Below are positions 55,376 to 63,328 of a DNA stretch of 64,000 bases, in pieces (the first letter of the stretch is position 1; every line of letters starts with the position of its first letter). Source of the DNA: Paraburkholderia sp. ZP32-5 (lineage in GTDB: Bacteria; Pseudomonadota; Gammaproteobacteria; Burkholderiales; Burkholderiaceae). The DNA lies in NCBI RefSeq assembly GCF_021390495.1, contig NZ_JAJEJP010000002.1, positions 992,001-1,056,000 on the forward strand, written 5' to 3'. The notes under the pieces were generated by a model. That model saw nothing but the letters and a program-made list of their open reading frames with translations, ran no database searches and was not told the origin of the DNA. A program made the translations under genes and the position numbers.

Positions 55376-55654
55376 TTAGCGGCGTCGCGCGCCTTGCTGC
55401 GCGGGACGCGGCGCACCGCCACCGCTGGGACGCTCGTCCTTGTGGCGGAAATTGATCCGGCCTTTGGTCAAGTCGTAGACCGACATTTCGAGCGTCACGC
55501 GATCGCCCGCGAGAATACGGATATGGTTCTTGCGCATGCGTCCGGACGCATAAGCGCCGACCACGACGCCGTTATCGAGCGTCACGCGGTAGCGGCTATC
55601 CGGAAGCACTTCGTCGACGATACCGTCAAGTTCAATCAGTTCTTCTTTCGCCAT
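55376..55654 (-). CDS. infA: translation initiation factor IF-1, long form
   Basis: A 92-residue S1/OB-fold protein. The IF-1 core is residues 1-72: [60 protein letters not shown]. Standard IF-1 ends near residue 72; here a Gly/Pro/Arg-rich tail of about 20 residues ([16 protein letters not shown]) is added. It stands alone rather than in the ribosomal protein cluster, so it is probably a second IF-1 of the genome. AGGAG lies 8 bases before the start. Confidence 0.9.
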   Translation of the reverse strand: MAKEELIELDGIVDEVLPDSRYRVTLDNGVVVGAYASGRMRKNHIRILAGDRVTLEMSVYDLTKGRINFRHKDERPSGGGAPRPAQQGARRR

Positions 55655-55813
55655 GCATAACTCCTGGTCGATGGGATAAAGGGGAGGCCGGCCGCCGGCA
55701 AACCGGGCGACACGACTGTGGATTCAGTGAATGGGCGGCGGGATAAAGCGCGGTGCCTGCAAGCGCGCCGCGCGGCGCCGATGAGATGCGGATGAGGTGC
55801 CGACCGGGGCCGC

Positions 55814-56095
55814 TCAAAGATCAGCGACCGATTGGCCGTTCACCTGACCGTCGATCAACCGTTCGGCATGCGCCATGCACGCGATGCGCGCCTTGCCCAT
55901 GCCGTCGAACGGAAACAGATACTGCAGGCGGAACACCCGGCCTTCGGCCGCCGCATTCGCGCCGACCCGGCAGATGCGCACCGACGCGTCGTAGCCGGCG
56001 CCGGGATCGCGATTCGTCTGCGCGCCCGGTGGACGGCGCGGATAAACGAGCGGGTGAATTTCGTAGCCCTTGTAGGTCTTGACTGCTGGATTCAT
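55814..56095 (-). CDS. small unknown protein (YKGYE type)
   Basis: A 93-residue protein: KTYKGYEIHPLVYPRRP, then GYDASVRICRVG, RVFRLQYLFPFDG and a helix ARIACMAHAERLIDGQV. The order of motifs parallels the 71-residue protein at 34695-34910. ATG 56095 is chosen because the YKGYE motif follows at once; the longer frame is an unconserved Arg-rich extension. Function unknown. Confidence 0.6.
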   Translation of the reverse strand: MNPAVKTYKGYEIHPLVYPRRPPGAQTNRDPGAGYDASVRICRVGANAAAEGRVFRLQYLFPFDGMGKARIACMAHAERLIDGQVNGQSVADL

Positions 56096-56840
56096 CAAAA
56101 TACGTGTCCTGTATGGCGTGGTCCGCGTTGCGCGAATGGCGTCGGTCGTGTCGTGCACGTTGACGCGGACCGGGCGGCGCAGCACCGTGGGGCGCGCCGC
56201 GATGAAAAGGGTTGGCACAGGTCTGGCAGACCGGGCGGGCTCAATGACAATGGCTGAAGCAGCCGCGCGCAAGCGCGGATTCGACCGAAAACGCTGAAGC
56301 AGCGCGCCAATCGCGCTCGGACGTATGAAGCTGAGCCGCTCTGTTGTACAACTCGCGACGGCTAATGCAGACGGCGCATTGCCGGAATGACGGGATCGCC
56401 GACACGCGGCGCTCGAACAGTCGGGGGTGGTGCGGAGAAGCCGATTGAGACTGCCTGGTGCTGCCAGTGCTATATGGGTGCGGGATGCAACAATTGCAAT
56501 ATTTTGCCTTAAACGGGCCTGATTGGATAGTGCCCGTTTTCTGATGTGGCCGAAACGCCCGCCTGGCGGGGCTTGCGGGCAGATGGGCCGAGGCGGCGGC
56601 GCGACGCGAAATCAGACGCAGCGGCACTCGATACGCAATCACCAGCGTACCGGCAAGGTCATGTCCAGAATACTCTGGCCCCAGTCGCGACCCCCGCGCC
56701 ATATCGCTACAATGCCGAGTTGCGCGGTAACGCGCGCTGCCGCTGCGTCGGTTGCGGGGTCGCGCAATCGAAGCGCTCCGCGTCTTGCGTGCCTTTCATG
56801 CCGCGGGCAACCGCCATCCTTCGAACTTCGCGTTTTTCCC
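56096..56840. other. 745-bp gene-free region
   Basis: Divergent region between the small YKGYE gene and the DauR-like gene. It contains a terminator-like hairpin at 56511-56540 and a -10-like TACAAT at 56708-56713. No gene is supported. Confidence 0.45.
56511..56540. terminator. bidirectional terminator-like hairpin
   Basis: AAACGGGC (56511-56518), 13-base loop, GCCCGTTT (56532-56539) and one more T. No annotated gene ends close by, so it may mark the end of an unrecognised short transcript. Confidence 0.45.
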
Positions 56841-57485
56841 ATGCGCAATCCGAACGTGTCTCCTGTCAAAGACCTGCTGCTCAAGCGTTACGCGCCGATC
56901 GCCGACGGCATCGCGGCATTGCTGTATCCGTGTGCGGAAGTGGTGATTCACGATCTGCGCAGTCAAACCGTTGCGTATCTGGTCAACAATCTGTCGAGGC
57001 TCGAGGTCGGCGCGCCGTCGGTGCTCGACGACGTGCTGTTCGCGGCGCGCGGCCAGACCATCGGCCCGTACGAGAAGCTGAACTGGGACGGCCGCCGCAT
57101 GCGCTGCGTGAGCAACATCCTGCTCGACGACGACGGCAAGCCGGCCGGCATGCTGTGCGTGAACTTCAATATCGCGGTGTTCGAGGACGTGCGCTCGACG
57201 CTCGATCTGTTCATCAAGGGCGGTGCGATGACGGAGGCGCCCGCCGAAGATCTGTTTCGCGACGACTGGCAGGACCGCATCAACACGTATCTGCATACGT
57301 GGCTGCGCGATCGGCAGATCGGCATCAATGCGCTCACGCGCGAACACAAACGCGAAATCGTCGAGGCATTGCACGCGCAGGGCGCGTTTCGCGGCCGCAG
57401 CTCGGCGAACTACGTGGCCGCGGTGCTGACGATGGGCCGCGCGACCGTCTACAAGATCCTGAAGCAGATGAAAGAGGGCGGCTAG
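56841..57485 (+). CDS. YheO/DauR-like PAS-HTH transcriptional regulator
   Basis: A 214-residue regulator. The N-terminal PAS-like (YheO) domain spans about 8-120: LKRYAPIADGIAALLYPCAE, VVIHDLRSQTVAYLVNNLS, NWDGRRMRCVSNILLDDDGK, AGMLCVNFNIAVFE. The C-terminal HTH covers about 155-212 with HKREIVEALHAQGAFRGRSS and VLTMGRATVYKILKQM. Relatives such as DauR control amino-acid catabolism. Its own target is not obvious here. Confidence 0.85.
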   Translation: MRNPNVSPVKDLLLKRYAPIADGIAALLYPCAEVVIHDLRSQTVAYLVNNLSRLEVGAPSVLDDVLFAARGQTIGPYEKLNWDGRRMRCVSNILLDDDGKPAGMLCVNFNIAVFEDVRSTLDLFIKGGAMTEAPAEDLFRDDWQDRINTYLHTWLRDRQIGINALTREHKREIVEALHAQGAFRGRSSANYVAAVLTMGRATVYKILKQMKEGG

Positions 57486-57555
57486 GTGCCGCGCTCGCCA
57501 AAGCTTCATCAAGCTTTGGCATGCTTCGATAAAGCTCGTTATAAGGACACACACC

Positions 57556-57750
57556 GTGCGTTACCGGCACTACAAAGGCGGCATTTACGAACTGGTTTGC
57601 GAGGCCACGCTCGAACCCGATCCGTCAGTCACGATGGTCGTCTACAAGGCGGCCAATGGCACGATCTGGACCCGACCAAAGACGGTGTTTTTCGAGCTGG
57701 TCGAGCACGATGGCGTCAAGGTACCGCGCTTCGCACCGATCGCCGATTAA
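57556..57750 (+). CDS. DUF1653 family protein
   Basis: A 64-residue protein with the DUF1653 pattern: YRHYKGGIYELVCEATLEPD, then MVVYKA, and the end WTRPKTVFFELVEHDGVKVP followed by RF. The function of the family is unknown. Start is GTG 57556 with AAGGA about 9 bases upstream. Confidence 0.85.
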   Translation: MRYRHYKGGIYELVCEATLEPDPSVTMVVYKAANGTIWTRPKTVFFELVEHDGVKVPRFAPIAD

Positions 57751-57833
57751 CCGCGTCAACTCAAACTTACGAGGCCACTGCGTCCGACGCGGATCGATGC
57801 AGACCGCCGCAACGACACGTAAAGGAAAATCCA

Positions 57834-58028
57834 ATGCGTCTACTACTTGCCATCATTCTGCCGTGGTTCCAGTTCTTCACGATCGGCCGTCCGTTCGCGG
57901 GCATCATCTGTCTGATTCTGCAGGTCACCGTGATCGGCTGGATCCCGGCCGCGATCTGGTCGGTGTATGCGCTGAGCCAGTACAACACCGATAAGAAGAT
58001 CGCTCGCGCGATGGGTCACCAGCGCTAG
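57834..58028 (+). CDS. YqaE/Pmp3 family membrane protein
   Basis: A 64-residue membrane peptide with two helices (LLLAIILPWFQFFTIGRPFAG; IICLILQVTVIGWIPAAIW) and the family ending AIWSVYALSQYNTDKKI. AAAGGA precedes the ATG. Such proteins are linked to membrane potential and stress in other organisms. Confidence 0.82.
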   Translation: MRLLLAIILPWFQFFTIGRPFAGIICLILQVTVIGWIPAAIWSVYALSQYNTDKKIARAMGHQR

Positions 58029-58114
58029 GCACCGAGGCTACGGAGCGTCGTCCTGCATCCATATCTGAAAGCGATGACGCCTATCAAAAATCCATAGTTC
58101 CGGATTCGCATTCC

Positions 58115-58131
58115 GCGCGCTTACACTGCGC
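58115..58131 (+). promoter_or_regulatory. promoter-like motif shared with the ALDH gene
   Basis: GCGCGCTTACACTGCGC, 4 bases before the FAD dehydrogenase start, is repeated with one change at 59909-59925. TACACT could be a -10 element. Confidence 0.4.
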
Positions 58132-58135
58132 CGTC

Positions 58136-59872
58136 ATGAATGCTCAGAACTATGACCTCATCGTCGTCGGAGCGGGCGCCGCCGGACTCGCTGCCGCGGC
58201 CGCCGCCGCGGTCCGCGCGCATCGCGTGCTGCTGGTCGAATGTACCGACAGGATCGGCGGCACGACCGCGATCTCCGGCGGCATGGTCTGGATTCCCGCG
58301 AATCACAAGATGAACGAAGCGGGTATCGAAGACAGCGACGCCGCGGCGCGCCGCTATCTCGACGAGACCGTTCCAGGCGCCGCGCACGATGCGCGCATGC
58401 GCGCTTTCCTTCGCCATGGCGATGCCGCGATCCGCTATCTCGAGGCACATACGGCACTGAAACTCCAGCCGGTGCGCCGCTATCCCGACTACTACCCGGA
58501 TCTGCCCGGCGCGACCGCGGGCGGTCGCGTACTCGAACCGGTGCGCTTCGACGGCCGCGAACTCGGTCGCGATTTCGCGTTGCTGCGCGACCCGTTGCCC
58601 GAATTCATGCTGTTCGGCGGCATGATGATCAGCCGCGAGGACATTCCGAAGCTGCGCCGGATGGGCAAGTCGCCGGCGGCGGCGTGGGATGTATTCAAGC
58701 TCGTCTGCCGCTACGCGCGACAGCGCGTCGGTGCGCACCGCGGCACCACGCTCGTGCTCGGCAATGCGCTGGCCGCGCGGTTGTTCAAATCGGCGCGCGA
58801 CGCGGGCGTCGAGATCGCGCTGAACACCTGTGTCGCCGGCTTGATCGTTGAAGACGGCCGCGTCATAGGGATCCGCACGCAGAGCGGCGAGCATGAGCAG
58901 GCGATCAGCGCGCGCGCCGTCGTGCTCGCGACGGGAGGCCTGTCGCACGACGCCGAAATGCGCGCGTCCTACGTGCCGCGGCAGGCGGGGCAGCGCTCGG
59001 CGACCGCGAATGCGCACGCGGCCCGAGGCGGCGCGCGTCTCGCGCGCGAAGCGGGCGCGGCACTGAGCGCGCCATCGAGCGGCGTCGATGACGCGCTGGC
59101 GTTCTGGGTGCCGGTTTCGAGCTGGACGCGCGACGACGGCTCGACCGCTTATTTTCCGCACACGGTGACGGACCGCGCGAAGCCCGGCTTGATCGCGGTC
59201 GGGCGGCACGGCAAACGCTTCGTCAACGAGGCGCGGTCGTATCACGAATTCGTGCGCGCGCAACTGCGCCACGGCAATGAAGCGATTCCCGCGTGGCTCA
59301 TCTGCGATAGCCGTTTCCTGTGGAAATACGGGCTCGGACGCGTGCGTCCGTTCGCGTTGTCGACGCGACGCGAGATCGCGAGCGGCTATCTGAAGCAGGC
59401 TCCAACGCTCGATGTCCTTGCCGATGCGATCGGCGTGCCGCGCGACGCGCTGCGCGCAACCGTCGAACGCTTCAATGCCGATGCCCGGCAAGGACGCGAT
59501 AGCGAATTCGGGCGTGGCGGCGACATCTATCAGCGGCACCTGGGCGACGGCGATCACGCGCCGAATCCGTGCGTCGCGCCGATCGAGCACGGCCCGTTCC
59601 ACGCGGTCAGCGTATTTCCCGCCGATCTCGGCATGGCCGCGGGCGTCGTCACCGACGAGCACGCGCGCGTGCTGCGCGAGGACGGCAGCCCGATCGAGGG
59701 CCTCTACGCCTGCGGAAACGACATGCATTCGGTGATGAACGGCGCGTATCCGGGGCCTGGCATCACGCTCGGTCCGGCTCTCGTGTTCGGCGTGATCGCC
59801 GCGCATCACGCACTTGGCGATGCATTCGGCGACGCGTTCGGCGACGAATCCGGCCATAAGCTCGACGTATAG
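58136..59872 (+). CDS. FAD-dependent dehydrogenase (3-ketosteroid dehydrogenase/fumarate reductase type)
   Basis: A 578-residue flavoprotein. FAD is bound by the N-terminal GAGAAG (12-17) with VLLVECTDRIGGTTAISGG, and by the C-terminal LYACGNDMHSVMNGAYPGPG. The middle resembles the capping domain of 3-ketosteroid delta1-dehydrogenases and fumarate reductases. No signal peptide is present. It starts a plus-strand catabolic set with an aldehyde dehydrogenase and a ThDP enzyme; the substrate is not known. Confidence 0.8.
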   Translation: MNAQNYDLIVVGAGAAGLAAAAAAAVRAHRVLLVECTDRIGGTTAISGGMVWIPANHKMNEAGIEDSDAAARRYLDETVPGAAHDARMRAFLRHGDAAIRYLEAHTALKLQPVRRYPDYYPDLPGATAGGRVLEPVRFDGRELGRDFALLRDPLPEFMLFGGMMISREDIPKLRRMGKSPAAAWDVFKLVCRYARQRVGAHRGTTLVLGNALAARLFKSARDAGVEIALNTCVAGLIVEDGRVIGIRTQSGEHEQAISARAVVLATGGLSHDAEMRASYVPRQAGQRSATANAHAARGGARLAREAGAALSAPSSGVDDALAFWVPVSSWTRDDGSTAYFPHTVTDRAKPGLIAVGRHGKRFVNEARSYHEFVRAQLRHGNEAIPAWLICDSRFLWKYGLGRVRPFALSTRREIASGYLKQAPTLDVLADAIGVPRDALRATVERFNADARQGRDSEFGRGGDIYQRHLGDGDHAPNPCVAPIEHGPFHAVSVFPADLGMAAGVVTDEHARVLREDGSPIEGLYACGNDMHSVMNGAYPGPGITLGPALVFGVIAAHHALGDAFGDAFGDESGHKLDV

Positions 59873-59908
59873 CTGCTCTCGGAAAACAGTAGTTTTGCTC
59901 GCGAAAAC

Positions 59909-59925
59909 GCGCGCCTACACTGCGC
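59909..59925 (+). promoter_or_regulatory. second copy of the shared promoter-like motif
   Basis: GCGCGCCTACACTGCGC, 24 bases before the ALDH start; one base different from the copy at 58115. Confidence 0.4.
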
Positions 59926-59948
59926 TCTATCGTATGGAGTTCATTTCA

Positions 59949-61385
59949 ATGACCGAATCAGATAGCGTGCTGCCCAACGTGAGATTGCTGATCGACGGCC
60001 GATGGGTCGACGGCGGCGACCGCATGGCGGTGCTGGACAAATACCGGCTCACGCCCGCGGCGAGCCTGCACATTGCGTCGCGCCAGCAGGTGCGCGAGGC
60101 CGTTCAAGCCGCGCAGCGCGCGTATGCGGCGGCGACGCTGACGCCGTATGAGCGCGGCGCCGTACTGGAGCGCGCGGCTACACTGCTCGAACGTGAAACG
60201 CCGCAACTGGTCGCCGCGTTGCAGATCGAGGGCGGCTTCACGCAGACGGACGCGCAAGGCGAAATCAGGCGCTGCCTGCAGACCTTCAGGCTCTCCGCGG
60301 AAGAAGCACGCCGCCTCGCGGGCGAGATGATTCCGCTCGACGGCGCGCCGCAGCAGAAAGGCCGGCTCGGCTTTACGCTGCGCATACCGCTTGGCATCGT
60401 GTGCGCGATCACGCCGTTCAATGCGCCGTTGAACACCGTCGCGCACAAGGTCGCGCCCGCGCTCGCGGCGGGTAATGCGGTGGTGCTCAAGCCGTCGACG
60501 CATACTCCGACGCTCGCCAATATCATGGCGGCGTGCCTGCTCGAAGCGGGCTTACCCGCGGGGCTCATCAGCGTGATTCACGGCGGCGCCGACGTGGCCG
60601 GCTGGCTGATCGACGAGCCCGAAGTGCGCTTCTTTGCCTTTACCGGCAGCACCGACGTGGGCCGCTCGATCCAGCAACGCGCGGGTCTGCGCCGCACGCA
60701 GATGGAGCTCGGCAGTATCGCCTTCACGATCGTCGACGACGACGCGGATCTCGATGCCGCGCTGCCGAAGATCGTCGCCGCGGGCTTTCGCAAGGCCGGG
60801 CAGGTGTGTACGTCGATTCAGATGCTGCTGGTGCAGCGCCGGCGTATCGCGGAAGTGGAGACGCGCCTCGCGCCGCTCGTGCGTGAATTGCCCTTCGGCG
60901 ACCCGCGCGATCCGGCGACGCTGGTCGGCCCGGTGATCAGCGTCGCGGCGGCCGAGCGCATCGAACGCTGGATTGACGATGCGCTCGCGCACGGCGCGCG
61001 CCGGCTCGCGGGCGGCGCGCGCGAAGGCGCGGTGGTGCCGCCGACGCTGCTCGCGGATGTCGCCCCCACTGCGCAGGTAAGCTGCCAGGAAGTGTTCGGC
61101 CCGGTGATGTCGCTGGTGCCATTCGATACGCTCGACGAAGCAATCGCCCGCATCAACGCGACGCCCTATGGTCTCGCGACGGGGCTGTTCACCAACCGTC
61201 TCGACGCGGCGTTCGAAGCCGCGCGCCGTCTGCACGTGGGCGGGGTGCATATCAACGAGACGTCGAGTTCGCGGGTCGACCTGATGCCGTATGGCGGCAG
61301 CAAGGACTCCGGATTCGGCCGCGAAGGCCCGCATTACGCGGTGCGCGAAATGAGCGAAGAACGTCTGATTACGCTGAGTACCTGA
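59949..61385 (+). CDS. NAD(P)-dependent aldehyde dehydrogenase
   Basis: A 478-residue aldehyde dehydrogenase. Active-site marks: TPFNAPLN (Asn), VVLKPSTHTP (Lys for NAD), FTGSTDVGRSI, general base E253 in MELGS and nucleophile C287 in GQVCTSIQ, then EVFGPVMSLVPFD. The usual ELGG is ELGS. ATG 59949 has GGAG 9 bases before it. It resembles salicylaldehyde/benzaldehyde-type members, but substrate is not certain. Confidence 0.88.
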   Translation: MTESDSVLPNVRLLIDGRWVDGGDRMAVLDKYRLTPAASLHIASRQQVREAVQAAQRAYAAATLTPYERGAVLERAATLLERETPQLVAALQIEGGFTQTDAQGEIRRCLQTFRLSAEEARRLAGEMIPLDGAPQQKGRLGFTLRIPLGIVCAITPFNAPLNTVAHKVAPALAAGNAVVLKPSTHTPTLANIMAACLLEAGLPAGLISVIHGGADVAGWLIDEPEVRFFAFTGSTDVGRSIQQRAGLRRTQMELGSIAFTIVDDDADLDAALPKIVAAGFRKAGQVCTSIQMLLVQRRRIAEVETRLAPLVRELPFGDPRDPATLVGPVISVAAAERIERWIDDALAHGARRLAGGAREGAVVPPTLLADVAPTAQVSCQEVFGPVMSLVPFDTLDEAIARINATPYGLATGLFTNRLDAAFEAARRLHVGGVHINETSSSRVDLMPYGGSKDSGFGREGPHYAVREMSEERLITLST

Positions 61386-61397
61386 AGGGGACATGCA

Positions 61398-63176
61398 ATG
61401 CCGATGATGAAGGGCGGTCAACTGATCGCCGAGACGCTGGTGAAGGAGAAAGTGCCCTACGTGTTCGGGATTTGCGGACATGGCAATGTCGGCATTCTCG
61501 ACGCGCTGTACGACGTGCGCGACAAGCTGCAACTCATTTCGCCGCGCCACGAGCAGTGCGCGGGCCATATGGCCGATGCGTACTATCGCGTCAAGCATCG
61601 TCCGGTCGCGACGCTCACGTCCACCGGTCCCGGCTCGGCGAACATGGTGATGTCGCTCGCGACCGCGCTGTCCGATTCGTCGGCGTTCATGGCGATCACC
61701 GCGAACGTGCCGACTTCGCAGCACAATCGCGGGCCGTTTCAGGAACTGTACAAGCACAATCAGGCGGATTTCGCGCAGGTGCTGCGGCCGGTCGTCAAGC
61801 GCGCATTCCAGCCGACGCGTGTCGACATGCTGCCGCTCGCGCTGCGTCAGGCGATGGACACGATGGTCACCGGCCGCCCCGGTCCGGTGAATCTCGACAT
61901 CCCGTACAACGTGTTCCAGGAAGAGGCGGATGTCGAATTGCCGCCGGCGTCGCATCTGGAGCGACCGGTGCGGCCCGGCGCGAGCGAAGCGGATATCGCC
62001 GCCGTGCTCGACCTGCTGGCCGACGCACGCAAGCCGGTGATTTTCATCGGTCATGGCGCGACGCTTGCCGAAGCCGGTCCCGAACTCGCCGAATTGCAGC
62101 AGAAGCTGCGGATTCCCGTCATCACGTCGCCGAACGGCATGGGCTGCGTGCCGGCGGACGATGTCCTCACGCTCGGCTTCATCGGCCGCAACGGCGCGTT
62201 TCCGGCCAACGAAGCGGGACGTCACGCGGATCTGGTGCTGACCGTCGGCACCCGTTTCGACGATCGCTCGTCGTCGAGCTGGCAGCCGGGCTATTCGTGG
62301 AACTTCCCGAAGACGAAGCTCGTGCATGTCGATATCGACCCGCAGGAGCTGGGCCGCAATTACGCGACGGATATCGGCATCGCCGCCGATGCGAAGGTGT
62401 TCACGCGGCAACTGCTAAACGCGCTGGCCGCGCGGCCCGCGATCGACGCGAAGCGCTTCGCGCCGTGGGCCGAGCAGGTGCAGGGCTGGGTGCGCCAGTG
62501 GGAGACCTTCGTGCAGCCGCATTTCGGCGCGTCGACGAGCCCGCTGCGCCCGGAGTTCGTGGTCGGCACGTTGCAGAAGACGCTGCCCGATGACGTGATC
62601 CTGGCGCTCGACTCGGGCGTGCATCACAACTGGTTCATGCAGTTCTGGAAGCCGAAGCGTCCGCAAAGCATGCTGAACAGCTGGGGCTATTCGTCGATGG
62701 GCTTCGGCGTGTGCGGCATTCTCGGCGCGCAACTGGCCGCGCCCGATCGGCCCTGCGTCGCGGTGGTCGGCGACGGCGGCTTCACGATGACGCCTTACGT
62801 GTTGTGCACGGCGATCGAATACGAGCTGCCGGTCGTGTGGATCATCTGGAACAACTTCGCGTGGAGCGCGATCCGCGATCTGCAATACGGTCTGTTCGAC
62901 GGCCGCGAGATCGGCACCGCGTTCTACAAGGGACAATCCGGCGAGCGCTACAACCCGGACTTCGCGGCATGGGCGCGCGCCTGCGGTGCGGACGGCATGA
63001 CGGTCACGCGGCCGCAGGATCTGGGCGGCGCGGTCGAGCAGGCGTTGAAGAACCGGCGGCCGTGCGTGATCGACGTGCACGTCGACGCCGAAGTCAGGCC
63101 GCCGTCGACCGGCACCTGGCAATTGCCGCCGATTCCCTATAAGGAGCCGATCTACGGCAAGCCTTATATCGCGTGA
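61398..63176 (+). CDS. thiamine diphosphate-dependent enzyme (acetolactate synthase-like)
   Basis: A 592-residue ThDP enzyme. The N-terminal domain has the catalytic E52 in SPRHEQCAGHMADAY, the central domain is Rossmann-like (KPVIFIGHGATLAEAG), and the C-terminal domain binds ThDP-Mg through G458-D459-G460 ... IIWNN. It may decarboxylate a 2-oxo acid or cleave an acyloin; the neighbouring aldehyde dehydrogenase would oxidise an aldehyde product. It follows the ALDH gene by 12 bases. Confidence 0.83.
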   Translation: MPMMKGGQLIAETLVKEKVPYVFGICGHGNVGILDALYDVRDKLQLISPRHEQCAGHMADAYYRVKHRPVATLTSTGPGSANMVMSLATALSDSSAFMAITANVPTSQHNRGPFQELYKHNQADFAQVLRPVVKRAFQPTRVDMLPLALRQAMDTMVTGRPGPVNLDIPYNVFQEEADVELPPASHLERPVRPGASEADIAAVLDLLADARKPVIFIGHGATLAEAGPELAELQQKLRIPVITSPNGMGCVPADDVLTLGFIGRNGAFPANEAGRHADLVLTVGTRFDDRSSSSWQPGYSWNFPKTKLVHVDIDPQELGRNYATDIGIAADAKVFTRQLLNALAARPAIDAKRFAPWAEQVQGWVRQWETFVQPHFGASTSPLRPEFVVGTLQKTLPDDVILALDSGVHHNWFMQFWKPKRPQSMLNSWGYSSMGFGVCGILGAQLAAPDRPCVAVVGDGGFTMTPYVLCTAIEYELPVVWIIWNNFAWSAIRDLQYGLFDGREIGTAFYKGQSGERYNPDFAAWARACGADGMTVTRPQDLGGAVEQALKNRRPCVIDVHVDAEVRPPSTGTWQLPPIPYKEPIYGKPYIA

Positions 63177-63278
63177 CGACTGAAAGCGCGCACAACGAGA
63201 GAGCAGTTTTCGACGCAAGCTCCTGGCCGCCGCACTAAAACCACGCATTCGGCGGCCATTTTCAAACGCTTTTCATGG

Positions 63279-63312
63279 GATCGGCGCGGGTGACGCAACA
63301 CCCGCTCCGATC
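63279..63312. repeat. hairpin just before the binding-protein gene
   Basis: GATCGG and GCGGGT pair with ACCCGC and CCGATC (one mismatch between the two 6-bp blocks), 8-base loop. It ends 16 bases before the start codon, close to the ribosome site. Confidence 0.5.
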
Positions 63313-63328
63313 GACACAGGAGACAGCC

